This document shows, piece after piece, positions 26,970 through 34,984 of a stretch of DNA of 38,522 nt. Positions within the stretch are counted from its first letter, which is position 1. Each line of letters begins with the position of its first letter. The stretch lies in the NCBI GenBank assembly GCA_022510605.1, contig JAFLTB010000025.1, positions 1 through 38,522 on the forward strand. Reading direction: 5' to 3'. Origin of the DNA: Lachnospiraceae bacterium. GTDB lineage: Bacteria; Bacillota; Clostridia; Lachnospirales; Lachnospiraceae. Made by a program: the position numbers and the translations under genes. The notes under the pieces were generated by a model that had not been told where the DNA came from, searched no databases, and saw only the letters and a program-made list of their open reading frames with translations.

Positions 26970-26997
26970 GCAGGTGCTTTTGGAAGGGAGACAGAAA

Positions 26998-27648
26998 ATG
27001 AAACGATACGGGGTACGAATGCTGGCTTTCCTGGTGATATTTGTTCTGACCGCCTGTGGTGCAGAAGGCAGCGGGCCGGAGCAGGAGACAGAAGAGAAGG
27101 AAGAAAAAATGATAGATGTGACATTTGCCGGAGGGGAGGCAGAGGCTTACCGGTCATATCTGGAGGAGAGGGAGAGTGTGGGGGATTTGTACTTTGCCTG
27201 TCTGAATCTGGAGGGAAATGATTCGGCCGTGCTGGCGCTGACCCATGAAAAGCATGGGGTGGATGTGGGAGAGGAAACCATCACCGCCAATCATCTTGTG
27301 TTAAATAATTTTATCCAGGGAGAAGTGGTACAGGTGGCAGGCAGCAGTATGGATACCTATAGTGAAAATACGGTTTTTTCCTATGGAGAGGGCAAACTGT
27401 GGGTGCCGGTCTACGGGGGCATCAGTTTCTACACCGTGTCGGGCAGTCGAATCACCGGAGAGGTCTATGTCACAGAGGCCGGTGTGTCCACGAAATATTC
27501 CGTAACAGGAAAAAAGAGGACGGAACCGGAGACGGTTCCATCCGAGACAGTGTCGGAGATGGTGAAAGGGAAGGAGCAGACTCTGCCTGTCCGGTTTTAC
27601 CCGAATACCGAAAAGAACCGGGATAGGGTGTTTGCGAGTGAAAAATAA
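26998..27648 (+). CDS. Predicted lipoprotein of unknown function
   Basis: A 216-residue protein with a lipoprotein signal peptide: basic MKRYGVR, a hydrophobic core and lipobox LTAC with Cys20. A Glu-rich linker follows (~residues 28-38), then a ~170-residue domain I do not recognise. The ATG at 26998 follows GGAAGGGAG. It is probably attached to the outer face of the membrane. It is last in the yigZ-rarA run and convergent with the PurF-like gene; I see no terminator in the 37-nt gap. Confidence 0.8.
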   Translation: MKRYGVRMLAFLVIFVLTACGAEGSGPEQETEEKEEKMIDVTFAGGEAEAYRSYLEERESVGDLYFACLNLEGNDSAVLALTHEKHGVDVGEETITANHLVLNNFIQGEVVQVAGSSMDTYSENTVFSYGEGKLWVPVYGGISFYTVSGSRITGEVYVTEAGVSTKYSVTGKKRTEPETVPSETVSEMVKGKEQTLPVRFYPNTEKNRDRVFASEK

Positions 27649-27685
27649 CGGTTCACGAGCGCAGAATAACTGTTTACGCCCAGGC

Positions 27686-29095
27686 TCATTCGCGTCCGTT
27701 CCAGCAATAGGTACAGAGTTTTTCTTCCGGGAGTCCTACGGCCGCCAGCATATCATCCAGCCGGTTGTAACGCAGGGTGGTGAAGTTCAATTCTTTGCGG
27801 ATTTCCTCTATCATCTGGTCGTATTTCGGAGATTCCGGGTCTGTGTACTGCTGAAGAATCTCTTCCGGTACGTCTTCCGTTCCCTCTAATTTGGCAATCA
27901 CCCGTCTGGTAATCAAGTCCATCTCGGAGGAGGAGCGGGAGAAATTCAAATATTTACAGCCATAAACCAGAGGCGGGCAGGCTGGACGGATATGTACCTC
28001 CTTTGCGCCGCTGGCATATAAAAATTCGGTGGTTTCCCGAAGCTGTGTCCCACGGACGATGGAATCGTCAATCAGAAGCAGACTTTTGTCCTTAATCAGT
28101 TCGTGTACGGCAATCAGCTTCATCTTGGCAATCAGGTTGCGCTTGCTCTGGATGGTAGGCATAAAGGAGCGGGGCCATGTTGGAGTGTATTTGATAAATG
28201 GTCTGGAAAATGGGATGCCCGAGGCATTGGAATAGCCCACGGCGTGCGCCGTCCCGGAATCCGGAACACCAGCCACGATGTCGGGTTTTACGTTGTCCCT
28301 TCTGGCAATGCTGGCACCGCAGTTATAGCGCATCTGCTCCACGCTGACGCCTTCATAGGAACTGGATGGGTAGCCGTAGTACACCCAGAGGAAGGTGCAG
28401 ATTTTCATATCTTTTCCCGGTGCAATCAGGGTTTTTACCCCTTCATTTGTCACAATATCTATTTCCCCCGGTCCCAGTTCTTTATAATCCTCATAGCCCA
28501 GATTACGGTAAGCAAAATCCTCAAAAGTGAGGCAGAAGGCATTTTCCTTTCTGCCGATGACAAGGGGGGTACGGCCATACTTGTCCCGTGCCGCATAAAT
28601 ACCCTTTGGCGTCAGAATCATCATAGTAAGAGAACCCTCGATTAGTTCAAGGGCATAGTGTATGCCGTCAATTATATTTTCCTTCTGGTTAATGATGGCG
28701 GCCACCAACTCTGTCGGGTTAATATCCCCGCCGCTCATCTCCAGAAAATGAGAATTGCCATTGGTAAAAATGTTGTTGACAATCTCGCCAGTGTTATTTA
28801 TTTTGCTGACCGTTGTAATGGCGTAGGTTCCATGGTGGGAGCGCACAATCAATGGCTGTGGCTCGTAATCGGATATGCAGCCAATTCCCATATATCCATG
28901 CATCTCCTGCATGTCCTTGTCAAATTTGGTACGGAACGGGGCATTTTCAATGTTGTGAATGGCGCGGTCAAAGCCCTTTTCACCATACACAGCCAGACCG
29001 CCGCGCCTGGTTCCCAGGTGGGAATGGTAATCTGTTCCAAAATATAAATCAAACATGCAGTCCTCTTTTGATACGACTCCGAAAAATCCTCCCAT
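27686..29095 (-). CDS. PurF-like amidophosphoribosyltransferase lacking the glutaminase cysteine
   Basis: A 469-residue PurF-type protein. PurF uses PRPP and glutamine to make phosphoribosylamine. The phosphoribosyltransferase half is intact, with GVPDSG (276-281) and the PRPP loop LLIDDSIVRGTQ (340-351). The glutaminase half keeps the NG (112-113) and GD (123-124) positions, but the N-terminus is MGGFFGV rather than the usual MCGIFGI, so the catalytic Cys1 is absent. Cysteines at 233, 380, 461 and 464 (the last two as CTYC) fit the four Fe-S ligands of Bacillus PurF. It may use free ammonia or do something else; a true purF may lie elsewhere. The start follows AGGAGAT. A good promoter lies upstream. 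Confidence 0.85.
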   Translation of the reverse strand: MGGFFGVVSKEDCMFDLYFGTDYHSHLGTRRGGLAVYGEKGFDRAIHNIENAPFRTKFDKDMQEMHGYMGIGCISDYEPQPLIVRSHHGTYAITTVSKINNTGEIVNNIFTNGNSHFLEMSGGDINPTELVAAIINQKENIIDGIHYALELIEGSLTMMILTPKGIYAARDKYGRTPLVIGRKENAFCLTFEDFAYRNLGYEDYKELGPGEIDIVTNEGVKTLIAPGKDMKICTFLWVYYGYPSSSYEGVSVEQMRYNCGASIARRDNVKPDIVAGVPDSGTAHAVGYSNASGIPFSRPFIKYTPTWPRSFMPTIQSKRNLIAKMKLIAVHELIKDKSLLLIDDSIVRGTQLRETTEFLYASGAKEVHIRPACPPLVYGCKYLNFSRSSSEMDLITRRVIAKLEGTEDVPEEILQQYTDPESPKYDQMIEEIRKELNFTTLRYNRLDDMLAAVGLPEEKLCTYCWNGRE

Positions 29096-29150
29096 GGTTC
29101 TTTATCTCCTCTTGCATTATATTTGTGTTACGTTGCCTTTAACTGAATAT

Positions 29151-29179
29151 AGTATAACATGTATTTGTGAAACGGACAA
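29151..29179 (-). promoter_or_regulatory. Promoter of the PurF-like gene
   Basis: Minus-strand TTGTCC (29179-29174), 17-nt spacer, TATACT (29156-29151). No purine riboswitch is visible in the short leader. Confidence 0.75.
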
Positions 29180-29491
29180 GTTATCCTTGAATTAATAAAT
29201 GTATTGCGTCATAATAAATATCAGGAAAACTGGAAGTGGCTTAATTTAGATGATGTTACTAGCCCCTAATGGGACCAGCCGTCATTATTGCAGTGGTGAC
29301 GACTTATTTTTCAACATGCGAGCAACTCTCGAAGGGGGATGCTCTTAGTTTGCTCTTGAAAATCTGATAGAACAGACCAACAAGGGGCACAATGAAGATA
29401 TAAAATTGGAATTCACCGCGTCGCTATGGCTATTAATAATATTTGAGTTTTACAGAACCGCTTGACTGATTTATATTAGTCATCATGATAA
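29180..29491. other. Intergenic region with possible decayed coding remnant
   Basis: No intact gene. A 32-codon frame (29269-29367, starting MGPAVIIAVVTTYFST) and an overlapping plus-strand frame in another phase (29349-29465, with LENLIEQTNKGHNED) look like two halves of one short frameshifted coding sequence. I do not recognise either. An imperfect hairpin near 29463-29482 (TGACT/AGTCA arms) may end the XRE gene transcript. Confidence 0.3.
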
Positions 29492-29782
29492 TCAATTTTT
29501 ATTAATGTAAACTTCATATATTTCTTTAAACAACTCAACCGGATCAGTTTCTAAAGCTGCTGCAAGTAAAATCATCTTTTCTATACTTATCATGTTTTTT
29601 CCTAATTCAATATTAGTTAAATGTCTATTTGATATCCAATCTTCACTATTAAACAATTCTTCTTTTCTTAATTCAATGAACTTTTCCCTATTTCCATACA
29701 ATGGACCAAGAGCCTTTCTTTTGTTTGAAAGTAATATGCCGATATCAACCAATCTTTGGTCATAGTTTTTTCTTTCTGCCAT
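29492..29782 (-). CDS. XRE-type helix-turn-helix regulator
   Basis: A 96-residue protein with a Cro/C1-type helix-turn-helix (ILLSNKRKAL; HLTNIELGKNMISIEKMILLAAALETD; VELFKEI). The central segment (residues ~25-50) is longer than in a minimal HTH_3 domain. I chose the ATG at 29782 after GGAGG; an in-frame ATG at 29806 lies inside the palindromic operator. It is divergent from the AIPR-like gene, with overlapping promoters and a 16-bp palindrome between them, so it most likely represses itself and that gene. AT-rich like its neighbour. Confidence 0.82.
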   Translation of the reverse strand: MAERKNYDQRLVDIGILLSNKRKALGPLYGNREKFIELRKEELFNSEDWISNRHLTNIELGKNMISIEKMILLAAALETDPVELFKEIYEVYINKN

Positions 29783-29797
29783 ATAGCCTCCATAAAT

Positions 29798-29860
29798 ATG
29801 CACCATGGTGCATTGACTTTGCTTTGATAATAATATAATATAGAATCATCCTCAAGGCAA
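29798..29860. promoter_or_regulatory. Divergent overlapping promoters with 16-bp palindromic operator
   Basis: A perfect 16-bp palindrome (29798-29813, half-site ATGCACCA) shares its last base with the AIPR-gene -35 TTGACT (29813-29818), which is followed by a 17-nt spacer and TAATAT (29836-29841). On the minus strand, TTGCCT (29860-29855), a 17-nt spacer and TATATT (29837-29832) form the XRE promoter. The two -10 boxes overlap. Repressor binding at the palindrome would block the AIPR promoter and sit in the XRE transcript start region. Confidence 0.65.
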
Positions 29861-29899
29861 GAGCTTTCGAGAAAAAAATATTTAAAGGAGGTATTCACT

Positions 29900-31108
29900 A
29901 TGAATACAAAAACACTGAAATTTAAAGTAGAAACATTGCGCACTATTTCATCACCGTATAAAAAAGTTTTAAATAGTGATGAGGTTCTGGAAACTGTTTA
30001 TTTCTTGATTGTTAATATGAAAGAATTACCAGGCAACATCCCTCTTGATGTCAATCCAAGAGAACCTAAAATGTCAACAAATGTTGCGCGCCGTATAAAA
30101 GATGCTGTAACTGAACCGGAATATGACTTTCATATTAACAATCGTGGTATTGTTATTGCCGCTAAATCTTTATACTTTAATACTTCTGAGTCTGAAGTAA
30201 CAATTGATATAGGAGATCAGAGTGACGAAAATGATAAATGTTCTTATGGCATTCTTGATGGTGGCCACACATATACTGCAATTATGGGAAAGCGCAATGA
30301 AATTCCGAGTGATATTGAAAAATATGTTCGTGTTGAAGTGATTACAAATGTTCAAAATATTACAAGACTATCGGATGCCCGAAATACTTCGGCTCAGGTT
30401 TCTGACATCGCATTATTTAATCTTGATGATAACTTTGACTATATTAAAAATGCAATTGCTGGACAGGTTTATGCTTCTGAAGTGGCCTACAAAGATAATG
30501 AAAATAAACCTATTAATATATCAGAATTTCTTCGCTTACTATATGCTTTTGATATTGAAAAATATCCTAATGATTCTGCAGCTCCAACTCAAAGTTATTC
30601 TGGGAAGGCACAAGTTTTCAAAAGGTACAAAGTTGCATTTAATACAAATTTTTATAAAGCATTAACCAAACAACTTCCTAAGTTAGTATCTTTATATGAT
30701 ATTATTGAAAAAGAGTTGTCTGATAAATATTGTCAATATAAGCATGCTTTAGGTACTGCAAATCCACGCTTTGGCAGCGTGCGCGGTATTGAATCTATAG
30801 ACAAAGGCACACGCACCCAGTTTTTGCATACACAATCAAATTATAGTGTATCAACCGGCTATATCTATCCGATTTTCGGGGCTTTTCGAAGTTTGCTTAA
30901 ATATGATGAAGAAAAAGAAGAAACATATTGGGTATTTGACCCGGTCGAAATATGGAATGAAATTGGTGTAGACATTGTTCAAAACACCTTCGAAACCTCT
31001 TCAAATCCACAATTAGCTGGAAAAGACAAGCAATTATGGCTTTCTAACTACCGTATAGTTGAGACGCAAAGCCTTCGCAAACTTCTCAAAAATCAAAAAA
31101 ATATTTAA
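29900..31108 (+). CDS. AIPR-family-like protein (abortive-infection phage resistance family)
   Basis: A 402-residue AT-rich gene product. Residues 80-84 (NNRGI, then VIAAKSL) and 118-124 (ILDGGHT, then YTAIMG) match the layout of AIPR proteins, whose hallmarks are an NNGI-like strand and an IVNGxQT-like loop. The D-G-x-H element also recalls the DGQHR domain of DndB-type proteins. AIPR members are found with restriction or abortive-infection loci, and most are uncharacterised. No nuclease, methylase or toxin domain is visible. The ATG follows AAAGGAGG by 8 nt. It is a single-gene unit, divergent from its presumed XRE repressor and closed by a hairpin. The family call is by pattern only. Confidence 0.6.
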   Translation: MNTKTLKFKVETLRTISSPYKKVLNSDEVLETVYFLIVNMKELPGNIPLDVNPREPKMSTNVARRIKDAVTEPEYDFHINNRGIVIAAKSLYFNTSESEVTIDIGDQSDENDKCSYGILDGGHTYTAIMGKRNEIPSDIEKYVRVEVITNVQNITRLSDARNTSAQVSDIALFNLDDNFDYIKNAIAGQVYASEVAYKDNENKPINISEFLRLLYAFDIEKYPNDSAAPTQSYSGKAQVFKRYKVAFNTNFYKALTKQLPKLVSLYDIIEKELSDKYCQYKHALGTANPRFGSVRGIESIDKGTRTQFLHTQSNYSVSTGYIYPIFGAFRSLLKYDEEKEETYWVFDPVEIWNEIGVDIVQNTFETSSNPQLAGKDKQLWLSNYRIVETQSLRKLLKNQKNI

Positions 31109-31401
31109 GGGAATGTTTATTTGTTTTAATGGAGAAAATGTGAAAATATTAAAGTGCAGGATTTGTTGACGAACTAGAAAATGTTCACAACATATAGAAT
31201 AAGAGCAAAACCTAAAAATTGGTTTTGCTCTTTGTAATTAGTAACAATATTTTATTAGTTTTTGAAATGATCTAAAACTTGAAATGTTTTCAATATTCAA
31301 TTGCATTTAAGACGAAGGTACAGAAAGGTGAAAGGTAAACTAAATGGTAGTGGTATTCATATCCCCTGCTTCGATTTAGTCAATTTTACAAGCAGCTATA
31401 A
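31109..31401. other. Intergenic region after the AIPR-like gene
   Basis: Contains a terminator (annotated separately) and then about 170 nt of AT-rich DNA without a supportable gene. A short plus frame beginning near 31301 (LRRRYRKVKGKLNGSGIH) has no convincing start context and runs antisense into the YbaK gene; I do not call it. Confidence 0.4.
31201..31232. terminator. Terminator of the AIPR-like gene
   Basis: Perfect 12-bp arms AAGAGCAAAACC and GGTTTTGCTCTT around an 8-nt loop, followed by TGTAATT. Confidence 0.75.
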
Positions 31402-31866
31402 TCAAATCAATATATATTTATGCTCTTCGTACTCAATAAATCGGATTAAATCTTCATACCGAATGGGGAGGGTTGCGGTATTTCTGTTGGGATGAAATAA
31501 CATTTTTTTCTCTTGCAATTCCGCATCAATCAATATTTTCACTTTTTTATTTCTATCATGTATAATCCCCAAAGGCGATACACTGCCCAGTTCTAATCCC
31601 AGGATTTCCTTTAATTTTTCTTCACTGGCAAAGGATAGGTGAGAGGTATTTGCCCTTTGGGCAATTTCTTTTATCTTCACCTTTTTATCGTCTTTTACAA
31701 TAATCAGAAGATACTGTTCTTTTTTATCTGTGAGGAAAATATTTTTGCAGCCCACGCCATCTATTTTTGTCTTTATTCCTTGTGCCTCTTCGGCTGTAAA
31801 TACTTGTGGATGCTCAATTTGTTCATAGCGTATATCCAATTTTTCAAATATATCATATAAATTCAT
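31402..31866 (-). CDS. YbaK/ProX-type aminoacyl-tRNA deacylase
   Basis: A 154-residue single-domain protein. The start (LDIRYEQIEHPQVFTAEEA) and the middle (GVGCKNIFLTDKKEQYLLIIV; LGSVSPLGIIHD) match ProXp-ala/PrdX-type trans-editing enzymes, which remove wrongly attached amino acids such as Ala from tRNA-Pro. A conserved catalytic Lys is present in GCKNIFL. The start follows AGAGGAAAG. It is the last gene of the minus-strand accessory run. Base composition is more AT-rich than in the housekeeping part. Confidence 0.88.
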   Translation of the reverse strand: MNLYDIFEKLDIRYEQIEHPQVFTAEEAQGIKTKIDGVGCKNIFLTDKKEQYLLIIVKDDKKVKIKEIAQRANTSHLSFASEEKLKEILGLELGSVSPLGIIHDRNKKVKILIDAELQEKKMLFHPNRNTATLPIRYEDLIRFIEYEEHKYILI

Positions 31867-31931
31867 GTTTCTTTCCTCTTAAAAAATTTTTTTCGAGTCT
31901 GTGGCTTTTTATAAACGGTAATTTATCTATG

Positions 31932-32606
31932 TCAATCCAACAGTTCCCATAATTCACCTAATTCATAAATACTTTCGTGGCCCTTTTTCTTTCGGTTCAC
32001 CTGAATAAACCGACTGCCGGCATTATGGGCTGTTTTTCTATCCTTTTCCTCGTCTCCAATAAAAATCAATTCCGTGGCAGGGACATGGAAATGTTCTGAG
32101 ATTTGTTCCAATCCCCGGCTGTTTGGTTTCCGGTATCCACAACTCAATGAGGACACATATAAATCAAAACAGGCTAATAATTCGGCAATATCTTTTTTAA
32201 ATAATTCATCTGGCATGGCAGTTGGCAAATCTGTCAGGGTAGCAATCCGATATTTCCTGTGTCTCAACTCCTTCAACACGGGAATTACATCTGGATATAT
32301 CTCTGCCTTTAAGGATAATCCATCATAAAAGGTATGCGCACATTGGTGGATTGGAATGGCTGCGCTCCAGTGTTCCAGTGACTTGGAAAATATGTACTCC
32401 GGGGAATATTCTTCTTCCCTGTAATTTATCCGGGGATTAAAGTTTTTTAATATTTCTACGGATTTCTGTATGTCGCATTCGGGTGCATTACAGGTATATC
32501 GTTTGTTTATTTCTTCAAAACCCTGTAAATAATAATCTGTCCAACAATCAGGCATGCCGATGTATTCCATAAGTGTTCCGCCTAAATCAAATACTATCAC
32601 TTTCAA
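31932..32606 (-). CDS. HAD-superfamily hydrolase
   Basis: A 224-residue HAD phosphatase. Motif I is FDLGGTL (D7); a four-helix cap follows; motif II is ATLTDLP, motif III Lys is in GYRKPNS and motif IV is FIGDEEKD. The substrate is unknown. I chose a TTG start at 32606, 9 nt after AGGGAGGA. The open frame reaches an ATG at 32642, but that is deep inside the upstream gene and would extend the protein before the normal HAD start. It overlaps the VOC gene end by 20 nt, so the two are coupled. Confidence 0.88.
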   Translation of the reverse strand: MKVIVFDLGGTLMEYIGMPDCWTDYYLQGFEEINKRYTCNAPECDIQKSVEILKNFNPRINYREEEYSPEYIFSKSLEHWSAAIPIHQCAHTFYDGLSLKAEIYPDVIPVLKELRHRKYRIATLTDLPTAMPDELFKKDIAELLACFDLYVSSLSCGYRKPNSRGLEQISEHFHVPATELIFIGDEEKDRKTAHNAGSRFIQVNRKKKGHESIYELGELWELLD

Positions 32607-33006
32607 GACTGATATCCTCCCTATATTCCGGTTTGGTTTCAAGACTTATAGGTGTACCGACCTCTATCAGATTGCCATCCGGGTCATAAAACCGGATGAC
32701 CTTCTGCCCCCAGGAATGCTCCATTAAAGGATTTACATATTGTATGGGGTCTTTGTATTCTTCCAGTTTCTTTACAAATTTTTCTATATTTCGTTCTTCA
32801 AAATAAAGCTCAGTGGCATTATTCTGTGGAACAATGTCCTTTTCTAGAAAATTTTTCCATATGACAGCGTCCTGCAGTACCAATCCTTCCGTCAGAATAA
32901 CGTTGCCATCATTATCCCGGATTACGTTTAGTCCAAATAATTCCCGGTAAAATTCCTTTGATTTTTCAATATCATTTACAACGATTAACACATTTTTCAA
33001 TTTCAT
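32587..33006 (-). CDS. VOC (glyoxalase/bleomycin resistance/dioxygenase) superfamily protein
   Basis: A 139-residue protein with two beta-alpha-beta-beta-beta modules: NVLIVVNDIEKSKEFYRELF at the start and IRFYDPDGNLIEVGTPI at the end. Glu in the last motif and acidic/His positions could bind a metal. Members range from glyoxalase I to antibiotic-binding proteins; no substrate can be given. The binding site is weak (GGTGAA). Its 3' end overlaps the HAD hydrolase gene. Confidence 0.88.
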   Translation of the reverse strand: MKLKNVLIVVNDIEKSKEFYRELFGLNVIRDNDGNVILTEGLVLQDAVIWKNFLEKDIVPQNNATELYFEERNIEKFVKKLEEYKDPIQYVNPLMEHSWGQKVIRFYDPDGNLIEVGTPISLETKPEYREDISLESDSI

Positions 33007-33074
33007 CTGGTTTCACCACACTTATTCAAATTTTGTTTTTCCCGTCCTGTAAATGGGAGATTGGATATTCCCCA

Positions 33075-33665
33075 CTAATTAAACAACCTGTACCATTTAT
33101 ATCCGATATAGAAAAACACTTCCCTGGCGAGAAATGGAATCTGGGTTTTTAAGCTGACATATCTGGATGTTGGTGTTGGCGAACTATATGCCGTAATCCC
33201 TGCATCCTTTGCCAATAGCATGGCGCGCCGCATGTGCAAGGAGTCACTGACAATAATAGCCGTATCATATTCTTTTTCTTCCATTATCACCTTGGAATTT
33301 TCCAGATTCTCCTGTGTAATAACAGAGGTATCTTCTGTCAGTATGTCTGCTTCAGGAATACCCTGCGATACGGCATATTGTTTGGCAATACAGGCATCGG
33401 ATTCATCATTATTCTGTCCTATGCCGCCAGTGACAATCAATTTTTCCACATATCCCTCATGATACAGGGTAATGCCATGGTTTATTCTCTCCTGATATAC
33501 GGGAGAAACCTTCCCATTATAGGTGGATGCCCCGAGAATAATGGCAACATCCGCTTCGCATTTCTGATCTTTTGTGCTAAAAAGACAAATGTCCATCACA
33601 TTTATGGTGATATAGCATAGGATGAATATGGCGATTCCTATTAGAATTTTGGCTCTTTTTTTCAT
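33075..33665 (-). CDS. DUF218/SanA-type membrane-anchored protein
   Basis: A 196-residue protein: an N-terminal membrane anchor (residues ~4-24, AKILIGIAIFILCYITINVM), then a DUF218 (YdcF/SanA-like) domain with ADVAIILGAS, KLIVTGGIG, SVITQENLENS and DSLHMRRAM. SanA of enterics affects envelope permeability and vancomycin sensitivity; the biochemical role is not known. I chose the ATG at 33665, 6 nt after AGAGG; the open frame reaches 33755 into the upstream gene. Confidence 0.88.
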   Translation of the reverse strand: MKKRAKILIGIAIFILCYITINVMDICLFSTKDQKCEADVAIILGASTYNGKVSPVYQERINHGITLYHEGYVEKLIVTGGIGQNNDESDACIAKQYAVSQGIPEADILTEDTSVITQENLENSKVIMEEKEYDTAIIVSDSLHMRRAMLLAKDAGITAYSSPTPTSRYVSLKTQIPFLAREVFFYIGYKWYRLFN

Positions 33666-33682
33666 GAAAACCTCTTTTTCTG

Positions 33683-33997
33683 TTACCACCCGGGTATACA
33701 CGCTAACAAACCTATAATCGCAAGTATTATATTTAATAGTACGAAACAAAGGCAAAAGGATATGCGCTTCTTTTCATGCAGGAAAAGAAACAGGGTGGAG
33801 CCCGATAAAAAAACAAGTTCCATTATTAGATATACATGTAAGCCTTCAATCACATAATCAATAAAATCAGGTTCACCCGGCAGGTCGTAGAAAACATCGG
33901 ATTTAAACTTCCATCCATATAATCCTGCAGCAGCAAGCGAAATGCATACGCTGAGCAATGAATACAAAGTAATAATTATTTTTGTTTTTCTCTTCAT
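33683..33997 (-). CDS. Small three-helix membrane protein
   Basis: A 104-residue protein with hydrophobic segments at ~7-26, ~50-70 and ~80-102. I do not recognise a family. The ATG at 33997 follows AGGAGG by 5 nt and lies directly after the EamA stop. SanA follows 17 nt later, so all are likely co-transcribed. Confidence 0.72.
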   Translation of the reverse strand: MKRKTKIIITLYSLLSVCISLAAAGLYGWKFKSDVFYDLPGEPDFIDYVIEGLHVYLIMELVFLSGSTLFLFLHEKKRISFCLCFVLLNIILAIIGLLACIPGW

Positions 33998-33998
33998 A

Positions 33999-34901
33999 TT
34001 ATCCTCCTGTCTCTCCGGATTCCCGTCTTTCCACCGGAATATTAAGCAGCACAATAGCCAGAAAAATCAGCAGTATCCCTGCCGCATTTCTTGGATACAA
34101 AGGCTCTTCAAATATTATAATTCCGGCAACAGCAGCTACCATTGGCTCTGCAAATGCCAGGACAGACGCTGTGCCTGCCTCCACATAGGTAAGTCCTCCT
34201 GTATAGAATATGTAGGGGATAAGCGTGGACAGGACACCAAGGCCAAGCCCGGCTGCCAGGCTGTTAAAATCATTGGCAAGGCCCGAAACAATTACTGTTA
34301 TCTGGCAAAAAGGCAGCAGGCCTATGACAGCAATGGCAAAGGTATAAAAAACGATGGTAAAGGTCTGATATTTCTTTAATGCTACTTTTACAAAAATACT
34401 ATAGGAAGCATAACCTAACCCTGCACCGATTCCTGTCAGCAGTACAAGAGTACCGATATCCCCTCCGGCAAAGCCGCTTGCCAGTATACAGCCTGCAAAT
34501 GCCAGTACAAGAGCCGCCAGTTTCTGGAGGGTGATTTTTTCCCTGAAAAAGCAGGCGGACATCAGCATCACGAAACACGGTGCCGTATACAGAAGAACGG
34601 AAGCAGCCGCCAGTGTGGTATGTTCAATCGTCAGAAAATAGCAGGCATTAAAAAATAGTATACTTACCAGTCCTGTTCCCAGAAACATCCATATATCCTT
34701 TACCTTTATACGCAGTAAAGAAGCATCCCTGAACAGAAGGAAAAGACCCATTCCCACCGCCACAATAATGCTTCGTATAAACGTAATTTGTATTACATTC
34801 AGACCGGCACCAGAAAGGGGTCTGGTGAAAACTCCAATCATGCCCCATCCCGATGCCGCCAGTAAAATCAGGATTACGGATATAATCTTTTTCCTTTTCA
34901 T
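33999..34901 (-). CDS. EamA/DMT-superfamily transporter
   Basis: A 300-residue membrane protein with ten hydrophobic helices in two EamA repeats (SGWGMIGVFTRPLSGAG... and GAGLGYASYSIFVKVALKKY...; late ASVLAFAEPMVAAVAGIIIFEEPL). It probably exports a metabolite or amino acid; the substrate is unknown. I chose the ATG at 34901, 7 nt after AGGAG; an ATG at 34907 is too close to it. It is first in the minus-strand run, with copy B of the 47-nt repeat just upstream. Confidence 0.88.
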   Translation of the reverse strand: MKRKKIISVILILLAASGWGMIGVFTRPLSGAGLNVIQITFIRSIIVAVGMGLFLLFRDASLLRIKVKDIWMFLGTGLVSILFFNACYFLTIEHTTLAAASVLLYTAPCFVMLMSACFFREKITLQKLAALVLAFAGCILASGFAGGDIGTLVLLTGIGAGLGYASYSIFVKVALKKYQTFTIVFYTFAIAVIGLLPFCQITVIVSGLANDFNSLAAGLGLGVLSTLIPYIFYTGGLTYVEAGTASVLAFAEPMVAAVAGIIIFEEPLYPRNAAGILLIFLAIVLLNIPVERRESGETGG

Positions 34902-34937
34902 TGGCATTCTCCTGGTTTTGAAATTTATAGATTCCCA

Positions 34938-34984
34938 CTTAGCACGACGGCGCCAATTTGAACCCTGTTTAGTCTTGCGCTAGC
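34938..34984 (-). repeat. Dispersed 47-nt repeat, copy B
   Basis: Matches 12191-12237 (plus) at 39/47 positions, with all eight differences transitions. It overlaps the last codons and TAA stop of the radical SAM gene and ends 36 nt before the EamA start. Confidence 0.7.

Noticed and set aside
31301-31495. 64-codon plus-strand frame after the AIPR-like gene
   Set aside because: No ribosome binding site, no recognised family, and its second half is antisense to the YbaK gene.
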